Shown here: positions 22,193 to 34,249 of the stretch, piece by piece
How the letters are laid out: each line of letters opens with the position of its first letter
Numbering within the stretch: position 1 is the first letter of the stretch
Translations under genes and position numbers: made by a program
Assembly (NCBI GenBank): GCA_905221605.1
Contig: CAJNDS010002479.1
Location: 455,001 to 519,000, forward strand
Direction of reading: 5' to 3'
DNA: 64,000 bases
Source: Symbiodinium natans
Taxonomy: Eukaryota > Sar > Dinophyceae > Suessiales > Symbiodiniaceae
Notes under the pieces: model-generated
Database searches by the model: none
What the model was told of the DNA's origin: nothing
Seen by the model: only the letters and a program-made list of their open reading frames with translations

Positions 22193-22479
22193 GGTTTAGG
22201 GTTTAGGGTTTCGGGTTTCGGGTTTAGGGTTTCGGGTTTAGGGTTTAGGGTTTGGGGTTCAGGGTTTAGGGTTTAGGGTTTCGGGTTTCGGGATTGCGTA
22301 AGCTACTTGGAGGTTCAATGGGTACTTATAGCACCTGTTGTAAGTCTACTTATAACCTACTCAGGGGACTCAGGGGGCCTATAAGTACAGTTATAATTGG
22401 GGTTATAAGTACCCTGAGCCTCCAAGTAGAACCTTGAAGCAAGCTCAGGCAGCAGAAAGTCAGGCAGGGACCTGCGTAG
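22193..22479. other. Short intergenic region between genes C and D
   Basis: 288 bp of TTTAGGG units and a palindromic element at about 22307-22431 (TACTTGGAGGTTCAATGG ... CCTCCAAGTA; relatives near 2688-2795 and 40490-40640). A mono-directional promoter is not recognisable. Confidence 0.6.
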
Positions 22480-23692
22480 ATGTCCGCCCAGCGGTATAAG
22501 GGCGTGATGGCGCTGGGGATGTTCCACGTTTCTTAGGGTTTAGGGTTTATAGGTTCAAAGAAACGGCTTAGGGTTCAGGGTTTAGAGTCAGAGCTTATAC
22601 TTAGAGGGTTTAGGGTTTGGGCTTTCGTTTTGGCCGAATGATGGTGGACCCTGTGCGGATGCCTTGCCACCAAAACGTTGAGCTCGCTGCCGGTGCCAGC
22701 GTGAGAGTCGAAGCCCTAATCAAGGGACTAAATAAGGAGGGACCCTTATAAGGGACCTCAGGGCAACCCCCCAAAAGGGTGCCCTTGTTCCAATTCCGTT
22801 ACTGGCATACCAAGACCTACTGCTTGCTGAAGAACCACCCCAAAAATAAATGATAATTGTCCCTTTCTGATTCTTGCCATTTTTCGGAAGAATATTCTTC
22901 TCATTTTAGTTTCTTGAGCAAGTAGTAGACAAACATCTATCTCATCCAAGCTCCGAAAGAAGTTATACTTGTGGGATTCTTAAGCAAATAGCAGCTCGGT
23001 GGGCCCTTTTGGACATGTTATATTTTCCCTTATGGGGTTTAAGAAGATCATATTCAGGAATGTTTTTTAAAACCCTAAAACCCTAAACCCTAAACCCTAA
23101 ACCCTGTTTTTTAGAGGGTTTTAAGGGCCATCCTAGGCAGTAGCAGCCCTGCCTCTAGGCACACAACAACCCGAACCCCATGAAACCGCTGGTGAAAGCC
23201 CTGAACTCCTCACACCCAAGCACCCCCCAACAAGACTCCAAATCTCTAGCCCTAAACCCCAAACCCGAAACTCTAAACCCTAAACCCTAAACCCTGTGCC
23301 AGTGTGAGAGTCGAAACCCTAAACCCTAAAAGCCCTAACCCTAAACCCCTTAAACCCTAAACCCCTTCAACCCTAAACCCCAAAATGCTGCATTGGGGCC
23401 GCCGAAGGGGCCCTCGCCGAAGGGGCCCTCGCCTGCACCAGAGGCCTACTTGCCGCTGCACTTTGTAGGGTCCAGGGTTTAGGGTTTCGGGTTTAAGGGG
23501 ATGAAGGAAATTAGGGTATTTTGAGTACTTTAGGGTTTAGGGGGGGGGGGGGTTTAGGCTTCAGGGATAATTTACTATGGGCTCGGCTTAGGGCAGTTTG
23601 GGTTAGTTTGGGGCAAAAGCCTGAACCCTATGCGGCCAGATGCAAGAGGAGAGTGCAGTTGGTGTTTTCCATGCCGGGCTCAGACCAGTTTT
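22480..23692 (+). CDS. Gene D, 5' exons, unknown protein
   Basis: ATG at 22480 abuts GCGTAG. Exons 22480-22527 (SAQRYKGVMALGMFH), 22683-22700 (LAAGAS), 23159-23191 (AHNNPNPMKPL), 23408-23464 (PSPKGPSPAPEAYLP) and 23620-23692 (RRVQLVFSMPGSD). The first four are exact codon multiples, so phase 0 is kept throughout. Donors are GTTTCT, GTGAGA, GTGAAA, GTAGGG and GTGCCT. The second intron holds a degenerate family A half (22741-22814) and AT-rich DNA. Proline-rich middle; no family recognised. Confidence 0.6.
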
Positions 23693-24277
23693 GTGCCTCA
23701 AAGCTGAACCCTAAACCCTAAACCCTAAACCCTAAACCCTAAACCCTAAACCCTAAACCCTAAACCCTAAACCCTAAACCCTAAACCCTAAACCCTTACT
23801 CTGGCTTCAGGATTCAGGGTTCAAGGGTCTAGGGAAGCTTCGTAGGATGTATCGCTGGACGTCTCACCTACTTACTAAGATCCCTGAGCCTCTAAATTAC
23901 AGCCCAACCGCAAAAGACACCCTACACGCTCAGAACCCCAAACCCCAAGAGATTCAGACTCGTACCCCTAAGGTTGTACCCCTTAAGGCCCTCCTTAATG
24001 TACTCCTAAAATGGCCCTAAGAGTCATGTCGGAATCTTTAACAAGGGTCCCCAAGCCCACCTTTTAGGTCCGAGGTGGAGTTTTTTTGGCCAATCCCCCA
24101 CCCCGCAGTGCGGCTTGTCTGCCTGGCGGGTGGGGCAACATGCAACTCCCAAAGAAACACAAACCCTATACCTTGTGGGGCACCTCCAAAGCCCTAACAC
24201 CTAGCGCGGGCATGGAGCCACTAACCCTCAAACCCAAAACCCCCTAAGCCCTTGAGCCTTCCGACCTTTCTGCGAAG

Positions 24278-24999
24278 GCCACGCAGCCCGCTGGTACGGC
24301 GCCACAGGGCGTGTCACCGGCGCCAGGCGGAGCTGGCCGTCATAGGACTATTTAGGGTTTAGGGTTGAGGGTTTAGGGTTTAGGGTTTAGGGTTTAGAAC
24401 TGGGTTGAAAAGGGTTTTTGCAATAACGATCGGGCTCCATCCGGGCTTCTTGGGGCTTAGAGTTGGTGGCTTCTGCTGTAGCACCTGTCTAAGGTTTTCG
24501 GTTTTGAAAGGTTTAGGGGTTGGGATCTTCCCCCTTATACTAACATTCCTTAATTGGGATTATAATAGGGGTATTATAATTCTATGATGGACTGTTAGTA
24601 TAAGGGGGAACATCATGGAACATCCCAAGTTTAGGGTTTACGAAGGCTTCGGGTTCAGGTGGTGCAAGATTTTGGGCTTGGGTTGGCGTTGGTCCAATTG
24701 TCGGTAAACGCGTTAGTTTTGGGGGGCGGGGGTTCAGGGCTTAGGGGTCTGGAGCTGAGTGTTTAGGGCGCGCAGGATGCAAGGGTGGTGGGGGGATGCC
24801 CTAACTAAAGACCACCAACCTTGAAACAACAGTGCAGTCAAGGTGGGGAGACCCTAAACCCAAATCCCTAAAACCCTAGAACCCTAAAACCCTAAACCCT
24901 GAACCAAGACTGTATTGGAACCTACTGCCAGGCAGTGCTGTTCCGGGCAAGGCGCAGGAGGAGGACGAGGGATGGGCTGGGGACTGGGGGGGACGTCGG
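24278..24999 (+). CDS. Gene D, middle exons
   Basis: 24278-24343 (QPAGTAPQGVSPAPGG, small-residue and proline rich; GA or downstream donor) and 24932-24999 (VPGKAQEEDEGWAGDWGG, acceptor GCCAG, donor GTAAAA). Between them at about 24511-24627 is a family I palindrome. An earlier open stretch at about 23857-23960 (WTSHLLTKIPEP) may be another exon. Low-complexity composition suggests disorder. Confidence 0.5.
24511..24627. mobile_element. Family I palindromic element
   Basis: TTGGGATCTTCCCCCTTAT and its inverse TAGTATAAGGGGGAACATC near 24596-24614, with CTTAATTGGGATTATAAT inside. Relatives are at about 47127-47366 (with a telomere-like insert) and 62641-62742. The inverted ends of about 25 bp would form a strong hairpin. 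Confidence 0.7.
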
Positions 25000-25080
25000 G
25001 TAAAAGGTCTCGGTTTCGGTGTATAAGGGTATAGGGTTTAGGGTTCAGGATTTAGAGTTTAGGCCACCGGCCACGCACAG

Positions 25081-26203
25081 TGCGAGAAGTTTTGCTGCAG
25101 AGCCGTGGCCCTCAACCGCGGGCCACATACTTCCTTCCACCGAATCCTACAAGCCTTACAGCCTAAAGCTCTGAGCTGTGAAATCCCCGCCCCTATAACC
25201 CTCAACCCCTTTTACGTAGGTCCTATATACCCTACATACCCAATGAACCCTTTTACCCTATACACCCTATAGATCCTATAAACCCTGTATACCCTATACA
25301 CCCTATGGATCCTATAAACCCTGTAAACCCTATAAACCCTAAAGCCTTAATTGAACCCTAAACCTTTGAACTATATACCTATAAGCCCAAAAACCCCATA
25401 AACCGATAAATAAAACCCTATAAACCTACAAACCCTATAAACCCACCAGTCAGGACGTGTCGGCTGCGCCGTCAAAGCAGGATGATTGCCGGGAGGCCAC
25501 GGGCCATGGGGGTCGACCCGAGGGTAGAGTGGGTTTAGGGTTTAGGGATTAGGGTTTAGGGTGTAGGGTGTAGGGTTTAGGGTTTAGGGCTGGGTTTACG
25601 GTTTAGCGTTCAGGGATAGGATTAATACATGAATCGTCCAAGGGTTTAGGGTTCTGGGTTTCGGTTCTTAGGGTGTGGGTTCTCCGGTTTCGGACCTGGG
25701 ACCACGTCTGGTGCACTTTCTCTTTTTGTTTTGGCAAGGGGAGCAGGGGGGGGGGTAAGGGTACGACCAGAAGCTCCATCTACAGCGAAGGATGTAGAGT
25801 TCGGCGGTGAGGGGCGCTGCAAGTAATCCCTTACCCTGGACCCTAAACCCTACCCTAAACCCTAAACCCTAAACCCTAAACAGAACCTTATACCCTGAGA
25901 GGACAGCCTTGGCAGCTCGCGCAGCCGGAACAGCCAAGGCAGCGGCGACCTCTTCCGGCCAGACAGCGAGGTGGGCCTCGAGGTTTTGGGGAGTTTAAGA
26001 AAGTTTCGGGGTTTAGGGTTTAGGGTTTCAGGGTTATTTGGGAGTTTAGAGTTGTTGTTCATGTTTTGGTTGAGCTTTCAAATGTATTCGGGGTTATTGA
26101 GAGTTTAGGATTTTGGGGTTTTCTTGACGGCTACTCAGCACCAGAAAGAGAGAGAGGGAGAGAGAGAGAGAGAGAGAGTCCCTTCGGGGGGATCATGTGC
26201 GCT

Positions 26204-26236
<33 letters not shown>

Positions 26237-26850
26237 AGAGAGAGAGAGAGATAAGGAGAGAGAGAAGGCGGGGCTTGGAACGACATGCATTCCGAATGTA
26301 AAAAACAATCGGGCTTTAGGCTCTGATAGCAACATCTTGGGCTTGGGGGGCTTCAAGTTGGCCTTTATGCTAACGGCTACCGCTTCGGAGGCTTGACGTT
26401 CGCAGCAAAAAAAGTGTGGGGATTGGTGCTTTGAGGCTTCGACACGAAAGCTTCCCACAGAAGCTCAGTTCTTGAACCTGTAAACCTTAAATCCTCAACC
26501 GCAAAACCTTGCAGCATACCCAAAGTTGGCTCTGGATCCCACCACCTAAATTCGACAAGTCCTTTTACGCTCAACCTATGATCTAGGCTGGAACAACCCA
26601 ACCCCCCCGAACCCAAGACCCCAGACCCTGAACCATCACCGTAATACCTGCCTACTCGCCCTAGCCCTATACCCCTAGAAAATCTTTGACCCCTAAACGC
26701 TAAACCCTAAACCCTAAACCCTAAACCCTAAGCCCTAAACCCTAAACCCTAAAGCGGATGCCTAGACCACATCAGGAGGGCCCTCCTGAAGAAGAGGAGG
26801 AGGAGGAGTTTTCGGACTCCGAAGACAGCCCTTGGGAGGACGTGAGATGA
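25081..26850 (+). CDS. Gene D, 3' exons with acidic tail
   Basis: 25081-25121 (CEKFCCRAVALNR), 25454-25523 (SAAPSKQDDCREATGH), 25786-25806 (AKDVEF), 25900-25970 (SSRSRNSQGSGDLFRP) and 26776-26841 or 26850 (seven Glu, then FSDSEDSPWED). The three from 25454 to 25970 sum to 162 nt and join exactly. The last exon either ends at GTGAGA (26842) or reads VR and stops at TGA 26848-26850. The latter fits the next gene starting at 26988. Serine/acidic-rich; function unknown. Confidence 0.55.
26145..26252. repeat. (GA)n and (CAAG)n microsatellites
   Basis: GA repeats at about 26145-26178 and 26234-26250 with CAAG repeats at about 26204-26234, inside an intron of gene D. Confidence 0.95.
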
Positions 26851-26987
26851 GCAGTTTAGGACTCAGGTTTAGGGTTTAGGGTTTAGGGTTTGGGGTTTGG
26901 GGTTTGGGGTTTGGGGTTTAGGGTTTCAGGAAAACAGGGTTCAGTAACTTGGGGTTCGGGCTGAATGTAGTAGGAACATGTAGGAAC

Positions 26988-28560
26988 ATGGCTGCGGCAC
27001 AAGTGTGCCTACAAAACGCAGGCAGTGCTCGCATGCTTTCCCCAGTTCATAATTTGACCCTGAACGTGCGCATAGCATACTGCATGATAGGTGCGAGGCG
27101 CGCCGATTAGGGGTTTCCGACATTGGGGGGGGGGGGGGGGGGTACCTTACTACAAGGGAACCTTACTATTTGGGTGACATATTAGGGGTCCCTGATTCTA
27201 CTATTTGGTGACATGAGGGGTCCCTGATTCTCGCAAACCCGCAATTCCTTCGTCACCATGCTCTGCCTGTGGGATGCATTGTCTCTCTGCGCACGACGCA
27301 CACAGTGCCAATCAAGATAAAAGCCTGGGAAGCCTAGGGGCTCCCTAAACCCAAAACCCTAAACTCTAAACCCCAAACCCTAAACCTTAAACCTAAATTT
27401 CCGGAGACGTCCAGGACCGTGAGAAAACTCCATGAAGGCAAGAAGGTAAGAATAGATCTAGCGGAATGAGGGAAACAAAGTCGCCAAGAACGGAAGAGTG
27501 GAAGAAACCGAAGGTACAAGAAAGCCATGAAAGTTTGAACTGTTCACAGTCCCTTCTTGCAGCATGACTTTCCTGGACCCTAAACCCTAAACCCTAGACC
27601 CTACAAGGAGGGCCCCCCTTAATTACTATACTAACTAGAGTAAAGGGACTTATAACCAAATCTAGGGTCTTTACAACCCAGTTTAGGGCCCTTATAACTC
27701 TACTTATAACTGGGGGGCCCCTCCCTGTAGACCTTGGGGAGCCTGCGGCAGGACATGGCGACCTGGGGCGAGGTCGGCGCTGAAGTCCATGGACGGCGGG
27801 CACTAACGAAGGAGTGATCTGCATTGCGGTTTGGGGTTTAGGGTTTAGGGTCTAGGGTTTAGGGTTTAGGGTTGAGGAGTGCTTTGCCTCAGGGTGTCGG
27901 GGGTTGAGGGCTTTTTAGGGTTAAGTGCTCAGAGATTCTTGGGAAGTGTTTTTGATGTTTGGGTACTGTTATTCCGAAGAAACAGCAAAAGTTGCACCTG
28001 TTGCGAGGGCTCCAAGTTCAGTATAGTGTTGGGGTTAAGGGCTTTTAGGGTTTTCGGCTGTTGGGGTTTTGGTTTAGAGTTTAGGGTTTAGGGCTTTTAG
28101 GGTGTAGTAGGGCTTCAGGTTTTGAGGATTTAGGGTGCTTTGCCTCAGGGTGTTGGGGTTTGGGGCTTTTAAGGTTTGGGCTGTTCGGGTTAAGCGTTTA
28201 GGGTTTAGGGCAATTAGGGTTTCGGGTTTAGGGTTAAGCGCGTTTAGGGTTCAGGGCTTCTAGGGTTTAAGGCTTAAGGGTTTACGGTTTAGGGCTTTTA
28301 GGGTTTAGGGTTCATGCGGGTACCAACAACGGGCACGGGTGCACGGAAGACAGAAGGGAGCAGAGAAGCAACCAGACAAAGAGACAGATGCCGACATGCA
28401 GGTGCGAGCTCTTCTTTGGGGATCTCTGTATTGTGAGACAGGTCACTGCACATGTGAGTGCTGCAACCCAGGCATGTACATGGTAAGAAGCAAAAAATGC
28501 GTTGTTGTCAAGTGTCCTCAACTGCATGCCATGGCCTGTGCCCCAGCGAAAGAGAGAGAC

Positions 28561-28612
<52 letters not shown>

Positions 28613-28859
28613 GAGAGCGGGAGAGCGGGAGAGCGAGAGAGAGGGAGGGGACTTGAAGCAGTCGGGAGCCATCGGGGTCTCACAAAAGATTGGGGCTAAG
28701 AAGCAACCACGCCATCACCACCGAGTGGCCGCTGTTTTGGGGGGTTTTGCTCTCGAAGGTATTCGGCGCGTTCTCCAAACCTTCTACGCCCCTGAACTCG
28801 ATGTCCTGTCTCTCCGGGTTTTTCTTGTGCCAGCTGGTCGATGGGTCGATGGGTCTGAG
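26988..28859 (+). CDS. Gene E, six 5' exons joined in frame (143 codons)
   Basis: ATG at 26988 is 4 nt after CATGTAG. Exons 26988-27090, 27306-27331, 27407-27445, 27752-27772, 28402-28482 and 28701-28859 sum to 429 nt with every phase matching. Peptides: MAAAQVCLQNAGSARML, VPIKIKAWE, RTVRKLHEGKK, DMATWGE, LYCETGHCTCECCNPGMY, FALEGIRRVLQTFYAPELD. Donors include canonical GTAAGA twice, and GTAGTC. The fifth exon is cysteine rich, which suggests a disulfide or metal-binding patch. No family recognised. A (GA)n tract lies at 28553-28645. Confidence 0.6.
28553..28645. repeat. (GA)n microsatellite
   Basis: GA repeats with GAGC interruptions in an intron of gene E. The open frames of R and E residues across it are not coding. 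Confidence 0.95.
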
Positions 28860-29203
28860 GTAGTCCCTAAACCCTGCGGCTTTGTGCTTCCAGGGGGGTG
28901 ACTTCCATAGTTGCTCATGAAGTTTAGTAGCCTTTGACTTTTTTCGCGTACTGCAAGCCCCCCTTAATCTTTTTCCCCAATCCGAACCTCATGGCCTAGA
29001 GGGCCTAGACTCCAAATCCAAGGTGGAAAGACTGTCCGGGGAGAGTACGTAAGAAGCCTAAACCTTAAACCTCAAACCCCTCAACCCCTCAACCCCTAAA
29101 CCCCTAATCCCCTCAACCCTCAACCCCTAAACCCCTAAACCCCTAAACCCCTAAACCCCTAAACTCCTAAACCCCTAAACCCCTAAACCCTAAACCCTTT
29201 CAG

Positions 29204-31870
29204 GCTCGGGTCTCCATGGGGCACATCACCCCAGCTCCCCTTCAATATGGGCCCATACCAGGGACTCGAGAACCCAACGCCAAGGGCTTAGCGGCTTAGC
29301 GTTTCGGGTTTAAGTTTAGGGTTTAGGGTTTAGGGTTTAGGGTTTAGGGTTTAGGGTTTAGGGTTTAGGGTTTAAGGTTTGCGGTTTGGGGTTTGGTGCT
29401 TCGGGCTTCGACTCACATGCTCGCTCAAGGCAGGATCCGGTTGGAAGGTCCATCAGGTGATACATCGACCTAAACCCTAAACCCTAAACCCTAAACCCTA
29501 AACCCCATTCGTTGCAATGGAGAGTCCCATTGTGGCAAGGAGGCGCGAGAGTACCGCGAGGAATGGGCGCAGAAGCTGCGAGCATCCGGGCCGGGAGTTT
29601 CGTTTAGGGTTTAGGGTTTAGGGTTTAGGGTTTAGGGTTTAGGGTTTAGGGTTTAGGCTTTAGGCTTTAGGCTTTAGGCTTTAGGCTTTAGGCTTTAGGG
29701 TTTAGGGTTTAGGGTTTAGGGTTTAGGGTTTTAAGGGCTAGGAAGCCAATAGAAACCCAGGGTTTTAGGGTTTAGGGTTTAGGGTTTAGGGTTTAGTTTA
29801 GGGTTTAGGATTAGGGTTTAGGGTTTAGGATTTGGGTTTAGGGTTCATAGGGTTTAAGGTTCACAGGGAGGTTTTACATATAGGGGTTTAGGGCTCAGGT
29901 TATAAGATTTGGGTTTAATTAGGCTGTAAAGGATTTAGGGTTTATACGATTGAAGGTTTAGGGCTTCGGGTTCAGGGTTCATGGGGTTTAGGGGGTTCGC
30001 AGGGTTGTCACGGGGTTCATAGGGTTTAGGGTTTGAGGGTTTACAGGGTTGGGTTTACAGGTTTACAGGGTTTGGGGCGTGCACTTAGAGGCTCCAGGAA
30101 TTTCGCAAGCAGGTGATAAAGTGAGAGTATGCTAGTATACAAGCTGACTCCTGCTTGCCAAGACCCCCTGGGCCTCGAGCAAAAAGCCGATTGGAGTACA
30201 ATCATATCATAGTGGGATTAGCTGCTTACCTATCCTTAAACCCTAAACCCATAAACGATACTTTCTGAGAGAATATTACAACCAGGAAGCGGGTGAGCTT
30301 GACATGTGGATTGTGCTGCTATATCGGGTTTAGGTTTCTGCGGTTGGTTTAGGGTTAAGAGTTGTACGCAGCCGTTTAAAAGACAGGTTTTGCAGGCTAA
30401 GGGTTTGGCATGGTTTCGGGTTTGGGGTTTGCGGTTTAGGGTAAACCCCAAAACCCGGGACTCTTTCAACTCGTAGATCATCGGTCGTGCGATGTCCGGG
30501 TTTGGGGATTCTGAGAGGTCTTTCAAGCACAGATCCAAGATGATTCTGCCAACAGTAGGGCCACGAAGAGTTCCTCCCAGAACAAAGGTTCTCTTCAAGA
30601 CCAAAACAACCCTAAACCCTTGCAAGCTTCACCAAAAAAATACCGAGGACGCCAAGACGCTGGGGAAGGAGTATCTGGACACCATCCTTTCCAAGGAGCT
30701 CTCTCGAACTCCATGGGGTGCCAAACCCCAAACCCCAAACCCCAAACCCCAAACCCTAAACCCTAAACCTAGAGGTCAGCTAAGCGGGTGGCAAAAAAAA
30801 AAACCCTAAACCCTGTCGAGGGTTGAGAGTTTGGGAATTTAGTCTTAGAGCCCGACGCTGTTCAGGTCGTGAGGTTCAAGTGAGCAATCGCATGCTACAG
30901 CAGTGATGCTGTAGCCCCCCTTTGGAAATATTTGTACTGGTTTATAGAAAAGCCAGACAAGACATTAACAATGTTCTTCTTATCGCGGTTCTAAGGGGGA
31001 GTATAGGACTTTTCGACACTTTTGCACAAATCCGGGTTTAGGGTTTAGGGTTTAGGGTTTATAGGGTTTAGGGTTCGAGCGGTTGCAAGCTGGTTGGAAG
31101 AACTGCTCGCGTCGCCCTAAATCCTAAATCCTAAATCCTAAACCCATTCAGGGCTTCGCACGTAGGGTTTGGTCCGTGGTCGTCAAAGCATGATTGCGGA
31201 TTCCGAAGCCTTAAGCCCCCACTCCCCACTGTCTCCCCCAGGGGGTTTAGGGTTTAGGGTTAGGGTCTGGGGTTTGGGGTTTAGGGTTTAGGGATAGGGT
31301 TTGCGGTTTGGGGGTTGGGTTTAGGGTTTAGGGTTTAGGGTTAGGGCTAGGGTTTAGGGTTTAGGGTTTAGGGTCTAGGGTTTAGTGTTCAGGGCTAAAG
31401 GCCGCCGGGGCCGGCCGCACTTGCGGCGACATCCGGGATCAGGTCTTGTCGGAGGGTCGGGGGAGTTACTTGGTAGCCCACTGGTTCCCTTTACCCTTTT
31501 TTTGGTTCAAGGTTCCCTTATAAAGTAACCAACCCCCAAAAGGGTGCCCTTATTATGATATGGTTGCTGGGCTACCAAGGTTATGTAAGTAGGTACGAAG
31601 TAGAGGGAAAAGCGCCCTGATGCGAATCTGGCTCCTGTTATCCTGGGTATGTTCACATGATTTTAACTACTTACACCTGATCCTCCAAGTTTCGCTCCAT
31701 AAGCCCTAAACCCTAAACCCTAAACCCTAAACTTTCAAACCCCAAACCCCAAACCCTAAACCCTGTGCAGCTCAGCCCTGCGGCCAGGAGGATTTCATCC
31801 GCTTCAAGAAGACGATGCGACAAGCAAGACCCTCTTGCGACGGCCGGCGTGCGGCAGTGGAGCATTTTCG
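29204..31870 (+). CDS. Gene E, ten central exons joined in frame (157 codons)
   Basis: Exons 29204-29285, 29434-29456, 29540-29601, 30090-30111, 30627-30717, 30849-30879, 31152-31161, 31401-31464, 31580-31584 and 31788-31870 sum to 473 nt without phase conflict. Peptides: GHITPAPLQYGPIPGTR, GWKVHQ, EYREEWAQKLRASGPG, LQEFRKQ, KTLGKEYLDTILSKEL, PDAVQVVRFK, CGDIRDQVLSEGRG, EDFIRFKKTMRQARP. A possible extra exon at 29009-29048 (QIQGGKTVRGEY) is outside this chain. The 10-nt exon at 31152 and 5-nt exon at 31580 are required for phase. The protein is charged and helical in character. Function unknown. Confidence 0.62.
31469..31579 (+). mobile_element. Family A element, copy 4, near an exon end
   Basis: 111 bp, ends CTTGGTAGCCCACT and GCTGGGCTACCAAG, target duplicate GTTA at 31465-31468 and 31580-31583. 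It inserted 5 nt before a canonical GTAAGT donor (31585), leaving GTTAT as a 5-nt exon. Removal restores phase to the EDFIRFKK exon. Confidence 0.92.
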
Positions 31871-33050
31871 GTTAGGGTTTAGGGTTTAGGGTTTAGGGTG
31901 TAGGGTGTAGGGTGTAGGATTTAGGGTTAGGGTTTAGGAACATATAGGTTTTCACAAAGCAGAACAAAAGACGCAAGCCCTGAACTCAAACCTATATAAC
32001 CCCCCCAACTTGTTTCGTGGAAGTTGCAACATCAAGTTGTGAGGGGCAAATCTTCAGAGTCTATGTCCAGGGTGTAGGATTTGGGGTTTAGGGTCATGTG
32101 AGAATCGCGCAAGGAGTGTTGTCAACCTCCCTCCCCACCCCCGCCCCCGTCTTCCCCCCCCCCAAAAAAAAAAACAAATCAAAAAACAGAGAGAAGAACT
32201 AAAGAGCAGGCGTTGGGTCCCCTACTTGCAGGTTCATGCGTAGTGAGAAGTGGGGTTCTGAGTGGGGCAACTTATACTATGGTATAGTATTACTACCCAT
32301 GAGCCTTCAAGCACTCCCTAAACCCTAAACCCTAAACCCTAAACCCTAAACCCTAAACCCCCAAGCGGGGATTTCAGGATCTTAGGGGGGCTTTGGCAGG
32401 GGCAGAGATCAGCGTTGATTGCGGGGGGGGGGGGGGGGGGGGGGGCAAATGTAGAGGTCCTTACACACCGGATTGTTCTACGTTGGGGCAGAACCCTGAA
32501 CCCTAAACCATTACGGGAACAGAGATGGGTCTTTAAGGACACCCCCGGTAGGCTCTGAGATCCTGAAACACTCTCAGGCTCGGATGAGGGTCCTCGGAAT
32601 TAAAGGCCTTGAAGGTTTCATAGAGTTTAGGGTGTTGTTGGGTGGTGGGTTTGGGGCTTAGCCTCATAGGCCACTGCTACAGGGCCACGAGTGGTTAGTC
32701 TTTTGGCTCGTGCATCCGGCTTAGCTTCAGTGACCAAGGGACTCTACCTGGGATCCTAATTTGGCAAGGGAATATAAGGGCCATATTAGGAGTATATTAA
32801 GTACGAGTCTTAATCCCTTGAAATTATTCAGATGCCAACGCCTTGGTGAAGCTGTGTACGTTTAGGGGGAAGTTAGCTCTGAGACTTGCCCAGCGGTTGT
32901 TTATAGGGCTCAGGGGAATTGTTTATGGGATTGGGTTTTTGTTTCGTTTACATGGCTTGCAGGGTTTTGCAGGGGCTTTGGTTTCCACCATCCAAGGTCG
33001 AAAGTTGGCAAGCGAAAAGGCAGGGGCTGGAAAGCCGGGGGGAGTTGTGT
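31871..33050. other. Intron-like stretch of gene E
   Basis: TTTAGGG and CCCTAAA units, a family B copy at 32226-32313, poly-C/poly-A at about 32151-32175, and a poly-G run at 32425-32445. One linking exon of gene E is expected here or after the (TG)n block but was not found. Confidence 0.5.
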
Positions 33051-33075
33051 GAGTGTTGTGTGTGTGTGTGTGTGG

Positions 33076-33159
<84 letters not shown>

Positions 33160-33168
33160 TGGGTGGGT

Positions 33169-33211
<43 letters not shown>

Positions 33212-33233
33212 TGTGTGTGTGTGTGTGTGTGTG

Positions 33234-33273
<40 letters not shown>

Positions 33274-33304
33274 GTGCGTGCCGTGGTGAGGTGCGTGCGT
33301 GCGG

Positions 33305-33388
<84 letters not shown>

Positions 33389-33627
33389 GCGTGCGTGCGT
33401 GCGTGCGTGAGTGATGTGAGTGCGTGCGTGCGTGTGGTGTGCGTGAGTGCGTGGTGTGGGTGTGTGTGTGTGTGTGTGTGTGTGTTGTGTGTGTGCGGGT
33501 GCGCGTGAGTGCTGTGGTGCGTGCGTGCGTGTGCAGCGTCCATGTGTGCGTGTGTGCGTGTGCGCGTGCGCGTGCGCGTGTGCGTGTGCGTGTGCGTGTG
33601 CGTGTGCGTGTGCGTGTGCGTGTGGGT

Positions 33628-33723
<96 letters not shown>

Positions 33724-33725
33724 GT
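33051..33725. repeat. Large (TG)n / (GTGC)n microsatellite block
   Basis: About 675 bp of alternating TG, GTGC and GTGCGC tracts with few interruptions. It produces long open frames of Cys-Val-Arg-Ala on + and Thr-His-Ala-Arg on -, which are artefacts. Alternating purine-pyrimidine tracts of this length favour Z-DNA. It sits in an intron of gene E. Confidence 0.98.
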
Positions 33726-34249
33726 TGGTTGCTTGTTGGTTCGTTCTTGCTTGTTTTTGTTTTGCTTTACTTCGTTTTGTTTTTTGCTCTTGCTGTTGCT
33801 TTTGCTTTTGGTTATGTTTGCTTGTTTGTTTGTTTGTTTGTTATGTGCTTGCACTCATGCTGGTGCGGGCGCTTGTGTTTGTGCTTTGTGTGTTTAGGTC
33901 TAGGGGTCCAGTTTTTCACACTAAATTCTAAACCCTAAACACTAAACCTTGAACCCTAGTATAAACCCTTGTCATCCCCAATCATCTCTCACCGCCCCTG
34001 TTGATATCCCCATTATCGTGACCCTTTAGACAGCAGTATGTACGACCCAGGGTAGGCTCTGATTCTTTTCGGTTCCCTTATCTTCCCCCTCTAAGCCAAA
34101 ACAGGCAGGGCAGACTTCTTCCTTCTAGGCTACTCTTGGGTCTAGTAGCCCCAAACCCTAAACCCTAAAACCCTCTTTATTCCTAGGTTACTCTTGGGTC
34201 TACGTAGAAGGAATGTTTAGCATCAGCCGGGGGGTTTCCTGGAAGCCAG

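Noticed and set aside
33049-33938. Long open frames of CVRACV / HTHART residues on both strands
   Set aside because: They are translations of the (TG)n/(GTGC)n microsatellite.
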